Program-made: the position numbers and the translations under genes | NCBI GenBank assembly: GCA_947625205.1 | Contig: CANQNN010000005.1 | Location: forward strand, 1-64,000 | Origin: an uncultured Lachnospiraceae bacterium | GTDB taxonomy: Bacteria; Bacillota; Clostridia; Lachnospirales; Lachnospiraceae | DNA length: 64,000 bases | Direction: 5' to 3' | Part shown: positions 36,157 to 45,259 of the stretch, one piece after another | Position numbering within the stretch: the stretch's first letter is position 1 | Layout: each line of letters opens with the position of its first letter | Notes under the pieces: model-generated | Seen by the model: the letters and a program-made list of their open reading frames with translations, nothing else | Database searches by the model: none | What the model was told of the DNA's origin: nothing

Positions 36157-37068
36157 ATGACAGGCAAGATTATCAAAGGCATTGCAGGATTTTACTATGT
36201 GTATGTTGAGGGAAAAGGCACCTACGAGTGCCATGCCAAAGGCATATTTCGAAATGAAAAGATCAAGCCGTTAGTGGGTGATGATGTGGAGATGGCAGTA
36301 CTTGACGACAGGAATATGGAGGGCAGTATCCTCAAGATCCTTCCACGAAAAAGTATGCTGATCCGCCCCGCAGTCGCCAATGTGGATCAGGCGCTTGTGA
36401 TTTTTGCGATCGTGAAACCCAACCCCAATTATAATCTGCTGGATAGATTTCTGATCCGTATGGAACAACAGAAGCTCCCGGTGGTCATCTGCTTTAATAA
36501 ACAGGATATCGCATCCTCTGAGGAGAAAGAGGCACTTCGCAGGTCTTATGAGACTTGCGGCTACCGGGTGCTTTTTATAAGCGCCCTGGAGAGGGAAGGC
36601 ATCGACCTGGTCAGAGAGCAGCTGGCGGGTAAAACGACCACAGTCGCGGGCCCCAGCGGAGTAGGCAAATCTTCTCTGGTCAACTGTCTGGCTCCGGCAG
36701 CCAACATGGAGACGGGAGAAATCAGCGCAAAGATCGACAGAGGAAAGCATACCACCAGACATTCGGAGATCATCGCTCTTGGCGAGGACACGTATATCGT
36801 AGATACGCCGGGTTTTACTTCCCTTGACATATCCGGAATATCCAGGGAGGAGCTGGGACGGTATTATCCGGAGTTCGTGCAGTACGAGCCGTACTGTAAG
36901 TTCAGCGGCTGCGCTCACATCAATGAGCCGTCATGCGGCGTCAAGGACGCTGTGGCGGCAGGCAGGATCAGCAGCGTAAGATACGGAAATTACAAGACAC
37001 TGTACCAGGAGCTATCCGCCGCAGCCCCATGCGGGAAAAGGCGGATGCCGAAGAATACTTTAAGATAG
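36157..37068 (+). CDS. rsgA: Ribosome small-subunit-dependent GTPase A
   Basis: 303 aa. N-terminal OB fold, then a circularly permuted GTPase: NKQD (G4) before GPSGVGKSSL (G1) and DTPGFTS (G3). The zinc site is C-x-GCAH-x(6)-C (YCKFSGCAHINEPSC). Assists late 30S assembly. Follows prkC by 35 nt, the common prpC-prkC-rsgA order. Confidence 0.96.
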   Translation: MTGKIIKGIAGFYYVYVEGKGTYECHAKGIFRNEKIKPLVGDDVEMAVLDDRNMEGSILKILPRKSMLIRPAVANVDQALVIFAIVKPNPNYNLLDRFLIRMEQQKLPVVICFNKQDIASSEEKEALRRSYETCGYRVLFISALEREGIDLVREQLAGKTTTVAGPSGVGKSSLVNCLAPAANMETGEISAKIDRGKHTTRHSEIIALGEDTYIVDTPGFTSLDISGISREELGRYYPEFVQYEPYCKFSGCAHINEPSCGVKDAVAAGRISSVRYGNYKTLYQELSAAAPCGKRRMPKNTLR

Positions 37069-37096
37069 GCCGCTTAAAGAACGGCCAACGGACGGG

Positions 37097-37720
37097 GTGG
37101 ATAACTTGTTGAGGAACATTTTTTATATTGTTTTCGGATATTTGTGCGGAAGTATTCTTTTTGCCAGGGTTGCGGCGCTGATCCTGCACAAAGGGGATAT
37201 AACGGCGCAGAGCGCGGACGGTAATCCCGGAACGGCCAACGCCTTTCTGTACGGAGGGTTTTGGTGCGGCCTTCTGACACTCTGCGGTGATCTGCTCAAA
37301 GGCTTTCTGCCTGTGCAGATGTATCTGAAAGACACAGGGGCGGATCCGGGCGGGATCGGGCTTCTGTTTGTTGTCATTGCGCCGGTCATGGGGCACATCT
37401 TTTCCGCTTTTAACGGATTTCACGGTGGAAAGGGGATCGCAGTCACATTCGGCTGCCTGCTGGGACTTTACCCGAATCTGCGCCCGGCGCTCGTGCTGGC
37501 GTTTTTCTTTCTCTTTTTCTCATTGGTGGTGCGGATCACGCCGCACTGCGACAGAACGGTGTGGGCGTACAGATGCGCCGCAGCGGGTATGTTACTTTTC
37601 ATTGATAATTTCTATGTTTCGGCAGCTTTTTTGGTCATTGCGCTGGCGGTGAATCTGAATCTGCGGTCTGAGAATACAAACGAGGAAAAATGCCGGGTGA
37701 GGATATTATGGAGACACTGA
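37097..37720 (+). CDS. plsY: PlsY-like glycerol-3-phosphate acyltransferase
   Basis: 207 aa from GTG 37097 (a TTG at 37106 is also possible). Polytopic membrane protein with the three PlsY motif regions: YLCGSILFAR, SADGNPGTANAF and GHIFSAFNGFHGGKGIAVTFG. PlsY makes lysophosphatidate from acyl-phosphate in the membrane. Motif 2 reads GNPGTAN rather than the usual GNPGATN, so it may be a divergent second copy. It overlaps the glycosyltransferase gene by 13 nt, which suggests a shared glycolipid function. Confidence 0.85.
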   Translation: MDNLLRNIFYIVFGYLCGSILFARVAALILHKGDITAQSADGNPGTANAFLYGGFWCGLLTLCGDLLKGFLPVQMYLKDTGADPGGIGLLFVVIAPVMGHIFSAFNGFHGGKGIAVTFGCLLGLYPNLRPALVLAFFFLFFSLVVRITPHCDRTVWAYRCAAAGMLLFIDNFYVSAAFLVIALAVNLNLRSENTNEEKCRVRILWRH

Positions 37721-38847
37721 TATTATCGTGTTCTACAGGAGGCGGACACAACGCCGCAGCAAGAGCCGTATATGAGGAGCTGACGCGCAGAGGGCATAGC
37801 GCGGACTTCTTAGATCCTTACGCCTTATCGGGAAATCGTATGGATGCGCGGGTCGCAAACTGCTATATCAAATGCGTTCAGAAAACGCCCCGCCTGTTCG
37901 GCGGTATCTACAGGCTGGGAGATCTGTATAGACATCTGCCTGTCAGCTCGCCCGTATACTGGGCCAATCAAAAGGCGGCGGACCGGATGCTTGCCTATCT
38001 GGATGAACATTCCTATGATGTGATCCTGATCACCCATTTGTTTGCGGCGGAGATCCTGACGCACTTAAAGAAGAGGGGCGTTCCGCTCCCAAAGCTTATC
38101 TACATCGCTACGGATTATACCTGCATTCCGTTTACGGAGGAAACCGCGTGCGATTATTATATCATTCCGTCTCCGATGCAGAAGGAAGAATTTGTCCGGG
38201 CGGGGATCGCGCCCGACAGGATCATTCCTATCGGCATCCCCGTAAGGTCGGGGTTCAGAAAAAAGACAGACCGCGCGACAGCGCTTACGCGGCTGGGATT
38301 AGACACTCATAAACGCTATATCATGATAGCCGGCGGGAGCATGGGAGCGGGCAAGATCCTGGAAGCGATCGGCATCCTGCGCGGATATCTGCGGGAACAT
38401 GAAGAAATATGTCTGATCGCCGCCTGCGGCAGCAACCGGAAGCTGTACGGGAAAGCGGTGAAGAAGTATAAGGATGATCCGCAGATCGTTGTGTTAAAAA
38501 AGACAGAGCACATGGCGGAATACCTGAAGGTCTGCGATTTCTATCTGTCGAAGCCGGGCGGGATCTCTTCTACGGAGGCGGCGGTCGCGGGCATTCCGCT
38601 GATCCACATATCGCCGATCCCTGGATGTGAGACAAAGAACGAGCGCTTTTTTGCCGAATGCGGAATGAGCATCGGCGTTGTAAACTTGAAAAAAGAGTTG
38701 CTGCCGGCGGTGCGCTGCCTGGAGGATGGGGAAATCGCAGACAGGATGATCGAAGCCCAGCGCAGGACGATCGATGCGGAGGCGGCGGAGAAGATCGTGA
38801 AGTTTGCGGAGAAGAACGTACAGACAGTGGAAAGCATCATATCATAG
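37708..38847 (+). CDS. MGDG-synthase/MurG-like glycolipid glycosyltransferase
   Basis: 379 aa from ATG 37708 (GTGAGGA upstream; in-frame ATG 37690 precedes the ribosome site). The N-terminal domain starts LILSCSTGGGHNAAARAV, the signature of processive diacylglycerol glycosyltransferases, followed by an MGDG-synthase-type acceptor domain. The GT-B C-terminal donor site has IAGGSMGAGKI and LSKPGGISSTEAAVAGIPLI. It likely transfers a sugar to diacylglycerol in the membrane. Coupled to the PlsY-like gene. No terminator is visible after it; 38848-39005 shows nothing else. Confidence 0.88.
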   Translation: METLILSCSTGGGHNAAARAVYEELTRRGHSADFLDPYALSGNRMDARVANCYIKCVQKTPRLFGGIYRLGDLYRHLPVSSPVYWANQKAADRMLAYLDEHSYDVILITHLFAAEILTHLKKRGVPLPKLIYIATDYTCIPFTEETACDYYIIPSPMQKEEFVRAGIAPDRIIPIGIPVRSGFRKKTDRATALTRLGLDTHKRYIMIAGGSMGAGKILEAIGILRGYLREHEEICLIAACGSNRKLYGKAVKKYKDDPQIVVLKKTEHMAEYLKVCDFYLSKPGGISSTEAAVAGIPLIHISPIPGCETKNERFFAECGMSIGVVNLKKELLPAVRCLEDGEIADRMIEAQRRTIDAEAAEKIVKFAEKNVQTVESIIS

Positions 38848-39005
38848 GAGAAAAATCGGGAGTCTGCCAAAACAAAATCAGCATTGGGAGTGTGACTTAT
38901 CATAAGACCTTGTTCTGGAATAGGCAGTCGGAAGAGCATGGATATTCGGTGTAGTCTGCCTGCCTTTTTCTATAGTAAATACGTCATCAATAAAGTGAAA
39001 ATCAT

Positions 39006-39033
39006 TTGATTTTTTGTACAAAACGGCTATAAT
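39006..39033 (+). promoter_or_regulatory. Promoter at the left edge of the accessory cassette
   Basis: TTGATT (39006-39011), 16-nt spacer, TATAAT (39028-39033). It is the first AT-rich signal after the housekeeping block. It could drive the tiny ORFs and the three genes up to 40458. Confidence 0.5.
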
Positions 39034-39058
39034 AAAGGTGAAAAGTATCGACACTGTA

Positions 39059-39130
39059 ATGAAAATATGTTATTATTGTGGCAATCCTCTATATTTAGGG
39101 CATACTCTGCAAAAGGGAGGATGTACCTGA
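39059..39130 (+). CDS. Possible 23-aa Cys-containing micropeptide
   Basis: ATG 39059 to TGA 39128-39130 encodes a 23-aa peptide with a CYYCG pair like half a zinc ribbon and one further cysteine near the end. No good ribosome site is seen. Its stop overlaps the next ATG as TGATG. It may be a real small protein or a remnant. Confidence 0.25.
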   Translation: MKICYYCGNPLYLGHTLQKGGCT

Positions 39131-39234
39131 TGAAGAAAGACCATGTACGGAGCTGGATAGGAATTATGATTAAAAATATTCGCAATGTTAGGAGACAGAG
39201 ACGTAGGTTGTTTTGCAAGTGTGGTAAGAGCTGA
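39130..39234 (+). CDS. Possible 34-aa basic small protein
   Basis: ATG 39130 follows GGGAGG (39115-39120) and overlaps the previous stop (TGATG). The product is very basic (RRQRRR) and ends CKCGKS. Unrecognised. The rest of 39235-39354 has no convincing gene. Confidence 0.3.
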   Translation: MKKDHVRSWIGIMIKNIRNVRRQRRRLFCKCGKS

Positions 39235-39354
39235 TATGGTGAAATGTGAAAGTCATCATAGAGTGTATGGCAACGAATCTTGCATATGGATTATTCCGAG
39301 GAGGCAAGAAGGGCAGAGGGAAATAGACGGCTGGCGACCAGGAAAGGAAGACAC

Positions 39355-39597
39355 ATGGGTAAAGTTGAAGAAAAAGAAGTGAATATTAATGAAATGAGCA
39401 GAGTGACTCAATTTGGAGTTGCCTATAGGGAGGATGAGTTTTTACTGATATTCAATGCGTCTGATGATGATTTTTCTGATGGACAAGCTTTTATATTACC
39501 GGCAAAGTCGCTGAAGGCTATTGTGGACGGACTTAGACAGTGTGGAATTCAATATCAACAGCAATTTGGTCAGAACATTGGATTTACGGGTGAATAA
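39355..39597 (+). CDS. Small conserved-looking protein, first gene of HEPN cassette
   Basis: 80 aa from ATG 39355 (AAAGGAAG ahead; longer in-frame starts at 39280 lie in noncoding-like sequence). Two beta strands (FGVAYREDEFLLIF) are followed by a helix (FILPAKSLKAIVDGLRQCG) and QQQFGQNIGF. The order of elements recalls DUF3467-like small proteins, but I cannot confirm that. Two nucleotides separate it from the next gene, so it is in one operon with the 39600 and 40084 genes. Confidence 0.5.
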   Translation: MGKVEEKEVNINEMSRVTQFGVAYREDEFLLIFNASDDDFSDGQAFILPAKSLKAIVDGLRQCGIQYQQQFGQNIGFTGE

Positions 39598-39599
39598 TT

Positions 39600-40097
39600 A
39601 TGATAAAACAAAAGTATACTACTAGTGATAATTTTGAGAGATTTAAAGAAGAATTAACTAATATGAGAGTTGGCGAGGCCAAAAACAAAATAATAAATAG
39701 TGAAACCTCGGTAAAAAAGTTTAAGATACTGACAATTCAGCTTATTGATGAAGTGGATAAAACAAACTCAAATATTCGCAGGAATGAAATGGTAGACCTC
39801 GTTGAAGCTTGGTCTATTAGTTTGAGTGATAACGCGTGGCGTGATGAACTTATATTATTTTGTAAGAACAGGCGCAATATTGTTTCGGCATTTATAGTTT
39901 CTAATAATGGAAAAGATGAGTTTGTTATTTTTATGGATGATGTAACAGATGAATCTGTTTTAGAATATAACGAATTTGCTTTTGAGTTGCGTGCGAAATA
40001 TGATGATATTCATGATTTTATGATTTTGGATGTTGGTATGAAAGAAAGCATAGATAATATGTTTAGTAATAAAGAAAAGATATATGAGCGAGGATAA
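39600..40097 (+). CDS. Unrecognised protein paired with a HEPN-like gene
   Basis: 165 aa, AT-rich codons. Helical N-terminal half (ERFKEELTNMRVGEAKNKI). The C-terminal half has DEFVIFMDDVTDESVLEYNE and KYDDIHDFMILDVG, with two acidic clusters on strands. No signal peptide. Its end overlaps the HEPN-like gene by 14 nt, which implies tight coupling. In HEPN systems the partner is often an antitoxin or nucleotidyltransferase, but no nucleotidyltransferase motif (GSxxxGxxxxxSDxD) is seen here, so the role stays open. Confidence 0.6.
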   Translation: MIKQKYTTSDNFERFKEELTNMRVGEAKNKIINSETSVKKFKILTIQLIDEVDKTNSNIRRNEMVDLVEAWSISLSDNAWRDELILFCKNRRNIVSAFIVSNNGKDEFVIFMDDVTDESVLEYNEFAFELRAKYDDIHDFMILDVGMKESIDNMFSNKEKIYERG

Positions 40098-40458
40098 AGT
40101 GGTGCCAAAGATATCTGAACATAAGAAAAAGTACTTGGAAAATAAAGATATAGCAGAAAATGTTTTAGATATTTCTATTGAGGGACATCGAAATTGGATT
40201 GCCACAATATGTTTTTATGCAGCGTTGCATGTTATAGATATGCAACTTGCGAAGGATGGTATCCATAGCAAAACACATCTTGAACGCGAGAAACAAATTG
40301 CTGAGAATTCGCGGATAAGTCAAAAAGTCAATTTGGAATATAAACACTTGCGGTCAATGAGCAGGGTGGCGCGATATGATGCAGAATCGATATCGCCTAC
40401 TGTGGCCAATCAGTTAATTCGTTATATGCATCACATAGAAACTGAATGTGTTGAGTAG
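40084..40458 (+). CDS. HEPN-like small protein
   Basis: 124 aa, all alpha-helical by eye. WIATICFYAALHVIDMQLA is followed by GIHSKTHLERE and a last pair of helices with YKHLRSMSRVARYD. This arrangement is typical of HEPN-superfamily proteins used in toxin-antitoxin and defence modules. The usual R-x4-6-H RNase motif is not evident, so RNase activity cannot be claimed. Third gene of the cassette, ending 112 nt before the IS200-type element. Confidence 0.5.
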   Translation: MSEDKVVPKISEHKKKYLENKDIAENVLDISIEGHRNWIATICFYAALHVIDMQLAKDGIHSKTHLEREKQIAENSRISQKVNLEYKHLRSMSRVARYDAESISPTVANQLIRYMHHIETECVE

Positions 40459-40519
40459 GGAGATTGTCATTAAAGTAGGTTGTACATATTCAAGTATTAT
40501 AGAGGTAAGAGTGGTTGTC

Positions 40520-40552
40520 GCCTGTATGTCGATATGATATACAGGCATTTTA
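40520..40552 (+). terminator. Terminator after the HEPN-like gene
   Basis: GCCTGTAT (40520-40527) pairs with ATACAGGC (40539-40546), followed by ATTTTATT. It lies just outside the IS element. Confidence 0.55.
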
Positions 40553-40569
40553 TTGTATGGCAGTCTTTT

Positions 40570-41290
40570 AATAAACCACCTGCTATGCAGGTGTGACGAC
40601 AGCCGCTTTAGCTTACAGAAAAAACCTCCAGTGCTATAATAACTTAGGTTCGCCAACCGAGTTAAAGCAAAGGAGGTATCCAAAATGGATGTAAATAGTT
40701 TATCACATACGAAGTGGAATTGTAAGTATCACATAGTATTCGCACCGAAATTTAGAAGGAAAATAGCGTATGGGCAATTGAAACAGGACATAGCGAATAT
40801 ATTGAGCACCCTATGTAAGAGAAAGAATGTAAAGATAGTAGAGGCAGAAATATGTCCGGATCATGTGCATATGCTGGTAGAAATATCGCCCAATATAGCA
40901 GTATCAAGTTTTGTAGGATATCTAAAGGGAAAAAGTACGCTGATGATATTTGAAAGGCACGCGAACCTGAAATATAAGTATGGGAACCGACATTTCTGGT
41001 GCAGAGGCTATTATGTTGATACGGTAGGAAAGAATGCGAAGAAAATACAAGAGTATATTCAGAACCAATTAAAAGAAGATCTGGAATACGACCAGATGAC
41101 ACTCAAAGAGTATATAGACCCGTTTACGGGTGAGCTGGTAAAACAAAGCAAATAGAAAAAGCCCTTTAGGGCTAAGCGGGTAAATAATGTTGCGGCTGGC
41201 GAACCATTCGATGAGTCTTTAGACTCCAGTGCCGGTAACAGGCCCTTATAGGGCCAGAACAAACCACCGGCTAAGTCGGTGGTTATGATT
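40570..41290 (+). mobile_element. IS200-type insertion sequence (tnpA only)
   Basis: A single HUH transposase gene is framed by subterminal hairpins. The left is CACCTGC-TAT-GCAGGTG (40577-40593), the right is AACCACCG-loop-CGGTGGTT (41262-41284). Both are preceded by AAACCACC-like sequence, as expected of IS200/IS605 ends. No tnpB is present. A TATAAT (40635-40640) and the small hairpin GGTT-CGCC-AACC (40647-40658) lie before the gene. Two stems follow it (41160-41173 and 41241-41255). Exact ends are uncertain by several bases because this family makes no target duplication. Confidence 0.8.
40685..41155 (+). CDS. tnpA: IS200-family transposase TnpA
   Basis: 156 aa with AAAGGAGG ahead of ATG 40685. 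Y1 HUH transposase: WNCKYHIVFAPKFRRK, metal-binding H60-x-H62 in CPDHVHMLVE, and catalytic tyrosine in GYYVDTVG (about 109-110). The protein looks full length and intact. It moves the element as single-stranded DNA by a peel-and-paste mechanism. Confidence 0.93.
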   Translation: MDVNSLSHTKWNCKYHIVFAPKFRRKIAYGQLKQDIANILSTLCKRKNVKIVEAEICPDHVHMLVEISPNIAVSSFVGYLKGKSTLMIFERHANLKYKYGNRHFWCRGYYVDTVGKNAKKIQEYIQNQLKEDLEYDQMTLKEYIDPFTGELVKQSK

Positions 41291-41454
41291 ATATATAGTT
41301 TATGATAAAATAATTTTATAATTTTAGTTTTATGAGCAGTAAATATAAAATATATCATATATTGTGTCCTGTTTATGGGACATAAAATATATTATTATCT
41401 AATTACTATTTTTTGTTGTAAAATAAATATATACAAAGGATAAGGAGCAGAAAT

Positions 41455-44400
41455 ATGGAACATAATATATTTGAAGAATTTATTGGTCAGTACAGTTTGA
41501 GTAAAACGCTGCGGTTTGAACTGCGCCCGCATGAAAAAACACAAAAATATATTGAGGAAAGGGGAATCATCAGAGAAGATGAGCAGCGTAAGCTGGATTA
41601 TGCTACGGTCAAGAAAGCTATTGACGAATATCATAAGGAATTTATGGAAAGATCACTGAGCCGTTTAGAACTTGTGGGTCTGGATGAGTATTGTAATCTG
41701 GTTTCAAAGCGTGAACGAGATGACAAAGAAGAAAAGGAATTGGAAAAACGAGAAGAAAATCTGCGTAAACAGGTAGTGGAATGCTTTAAGGCAGATGAAA
41801 AATATGAGTTGTTGTTTAAAAAACAATTGATCGAAGAAGAACTGCCTGCTTATGTCACGGATCAGGAAACGAAGGATGCTTTGCAGAGTTTTCAAAAGTT
41901 TACTACATATTTTCAGGGATTTTTTGAGAATAGAAAGAATATCTATACATCTGATGCAAAGTCTGCGTCAGCGGCGTATCGGATCGTTAATCAGAATCTC
42001 CCCCGATTTTTGGATAATAGACGTGTGTTCTGTCAGCGCCTGAAATCAGAATTGCCGGATGCTTTACATGAGGTCGCAAACGGACTTTCCGATATCTTGA
42101 ACGGTAAAGCGCTGGACACCTTTTTTGAATTATCTAATTATTCCCATACAGTGACAAGTACGGATATTGAAATCTATAACAGTCTGATCGGCGGCCGTAT
42201 CATGGCGGATGGGCGTAAAATAAAAGGGATTAATGAATATGTAAATGAATATAACCAGAAAACCAAAAATGATAGTAGCGTATATAAACTGCCTAAATTA
42301 AAGCCATTGTATAAACAATTCTGGCAGACAGAGAATCTCTGTCTGCTTCTTTGGAACCGTTTGTGGAAGACGGGCAGCTTATCGACGCAGTAAGAGAATT
42401 TGCGGCAAATCTTTCAGAGAATGTTTTAAATCGTGAAAGAGCATCATCTTTGCCATTGCTGTTAGAGCATATTAGCGACTATCGCATTGATGGAATCTTT
42501 ATAAAAAACGGACTTGCCATTGCGGATCTTTCTAATCGGGCATACGGTGATTGGAACGCATTAACCGTCTGTCTGGAAAAAAGATATGATGACTTAAATA
42601 AGCAGAAAAAAAGAAATGAGAAATATTATGAAGAACGTAATAATAAATTAAAACGGCAAGGCAGCTATTCAATAGCGGAACTAAATCAGGCTGCAATAGA
42701 ATTCGGAGGATTGGAGGGACATTTGGAACAACAGTACTCTATATCCGGAGGAAAAAACGGTTCTAATTTATGGAATGAATTTGATGCAGCATATCAAAAA
42801 GCTGATACACTGCTGCATACTGATTACACCGGGAAACATGAACTTGTTGGAGATAAAAAGAGTGTGGCAGTATTAAAAGAGTTATTGGATTGCATCAAAG
42901 ACATTGAAGCTTTCGTTAGGCCTGTCATGGGAACCGGGAACGAAATAGGAAAGGACGACAGCTTTTATGGAGAGTTTGATGTGTTTTACACACAACTTTC
43001 CCAGATTACGCCGTTATATAATAAAGTGCGAAATTATGTAACACAAAAGCCCTATTCGGTGGAAAAAGTAAAGATCAATTTTCAGAATCCAGTTCTTTTA
43101 GGCGGATGGGCGAAGGGAACAGAACTGGAAAAATCGGGGCTCATTTACAGAAGAAATGGGCAATATTTTCTGGGAATAATTGTAAAGGGTCAAAGAAATT
43201 TTTTCGAGAAATATCCGGAACCGATAAATGATGAAGATGTTATGGAAAAAATGGAGTATCTTCAGGCTGCTGATCCAAGTAAAGAAGTTCAAAATCTTAT
43301 GGTTATAAATGGTGTGACGGTAAAAGTAAATGGGCGAAAAGAAACGGTAGGAGAATTTGCTGGACAAAATTTACGTTTAGAAGATTCAAAAAATAAATAT
43401 TTACCTGAGAATATAAATACTATTAGAAAAAGAAAATCATATTCGACACAATCGCCTTTTTTTGATAAGAAGGACTTGATATGTTTCATTGAATATTACA
43501 AAATTCGCGTTGCTGAATATTATAAAGATTTTGATTTTATTTTTGATGATTCAAAAAATTATAAAAGTTTTGCTGATTTTACAGATGATATTAACCGGCA
43601 AGCGTATCAGCTTAAGATAGTAAAAATATCAAAAGCCTATATTGACCAGTTGGTCAATGACGGAAAACTCTATCTCTTTCAGATATATAATAAAGACTTC
43701 TCGCCTTATGCGAAAGGGACACCCAACCTACATACGCTGTACTGGAAGATGCTGTTCGATGAAAGGAACTTAAAAAATGTAGTATATAAATTGAATGGAA
43801 AAGCAGAGCTGTTCTATCGGAAGGCAAGTATCGCAGCAGAAAATCGCGTCATTCATCCCAAAGGTGAGGCAATCGCCAAGAAAAATCAAAAAGCCAGGGA
43901 AAAAAGAGAGACAAGCTGTTTTGAATATGACTTGATCAAGGACAGGCGGTACACGGTTGATAAATATCAGTTTCATGTGCCGGTAACATTGAATTTCTGT
44001 GCGGAAGGCAGGAACAATCTGAACATTCCGGTCCAGGAACTGATTCGAAATAACAAGGGAATCAATGTCATTGGGATAGATCGCGGCGAACGTAATCTGT
44101 TGTATGTGTGTGTTGTTTCCCCGGAAGGAAGAATCCTGCATCAGCAATCTTTGAACGTGATTGAAAATGATAAAGGATATTCACAGGATTATCACGCATT
44201 GCTGGATGCAAAAGAAAAAAACATGGATCAGGCCAGAAAAGATTGGATGGAAATCAATTCTATTAAAGAGTTGAAAGAAGGGTATTTAAGCCAGGCAATC
44301 CATAAGATTACGAATCTGATGTTAAGGTATCAGGCCGTTTTGGTGTTGGAGGATCTAAACTTCGGATTTATCAACGGCAGAAAAAAGGTAGGAAAACAAG

Positions 44401-45251
44401 TATACCAGAAATTTGAGAAGATGCTGATAGACAAATTGAATTATCTGGCAGATAAAAAAGCAGATGCCGAACAGCCTGGCGGGATATTAAAGGCGTATCA
44501 GCTGGCCAGTCAGTTTGACAGTTTTGCAAAATTAGGGAGTCAGAGTGGATTTTTATTTTATATACAGGCATGGAATACCAGTAAGATCGACCCGACGACC
44601 GGGTTTGTTAATCTTCTCTCGATAAAGTATACCAGTATGCGAGAGGCAAAAATGTTTTTGGAGAAGTTTGATTTCATCCGGTATAACAAGAAAGAAGGAT
44701 ATTTTGAGTATGCAATAGATTATAACAAAATGACTGAGAGGGCAGCGGGTTTCCGAACAAAGTGGGTGCTGTGTTCCTATGGTACGCGTATTGTTACCTT
44801 TCGTAATCGTGAGAAAAATAATCAGTGGGATACGAGGGAAGTGGATCTTACCGGGCGGATGCAGAAACATTTTGAGCAGTATGGCATTACTGTTTCAGAA
44901 GAAAATATGATAGCGGATATTTGCAAGACAGAACAGGCGCAATTCTTCCAGGATCTAATGGGAGACATCAAACTGTTAGTGCAACTTAGAAATAGCGTTC
45001 CCAACACAGATATTGATTACATGCTGTCTCCGGTGAAAAATGAAAGAGGTGAATTTTTCGATACACGGACATATCAGGAGGCTGATGCGCAGCGTAATTA
45101 TTTTCCGAAAGATGCGGATGCAAACGGGGCGTATAATATTGCCCGTAAAGGGCTGATGCTTTTGGAAAGGATCCGCGGTAAAGAAGGGAAAGTTAAGCTT
45201 GCAATCAGTAATCAGGAGTGGCTTGAATATGCGCAGAAAAATCTTTTGTAA
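41455..45251 (+). pseudogene. cas12a: Cas12a (Cpf1) effector, interrupted by a one-base deletion
   Basis: RNA-guided DNA nuclease of type V-A CRISPR. Frame 1 runs 41455-42393; from about 42318 the protein continues one base out of phase to 45251. Frame 1 ends KPLYKQFW, the second frame carries LADRESLS. Adding one A to the AAACAA run at 42313-42318 gives KQILADRESLS and a continuous 1265-aa protein, normal for Cas12a. In that numbering RuvC D876 (GIDRGERN), E966 (LVLEDLN) and the DADANG pair (about 1220-1222) are present. So are the crRNA-processing H801, K810 and K829. The PAM-interacting stretch reads PSKEVQNLMVING, unlike the KMLPK version of LbCas12a. ATG 41455 follows AAGGAG; cas4 starts 8 nt after the stop. 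A natural inactivation and an assembly error are both possible. Confidence 0.93.
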
Positions 45252-45259
45252 GGAGGATT

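Noticed and set aside
39185-39382. 65-codon frame overlapping the start of the 39355 gene
   Set aside because: Poor ribosome site, codon use unlike the cassette, and it overlaps the better-supported 39355 start in another frame.
40570-41290. IS605-type element with TnpB and guide RNA
   Set aside because: Only tnpA is present between the two end hairpins. There is no TnpB frame on either strand, so it is IS200-like.
42300-42360. Programmed -1 frameshifting to make full Cas12a
   Set aside because: No slippery heptamer of the X-XXY-YYZ type is in the right phase and no stimulatory stem is obvious. A plain one-base deletion in an A run explains the join exactly.
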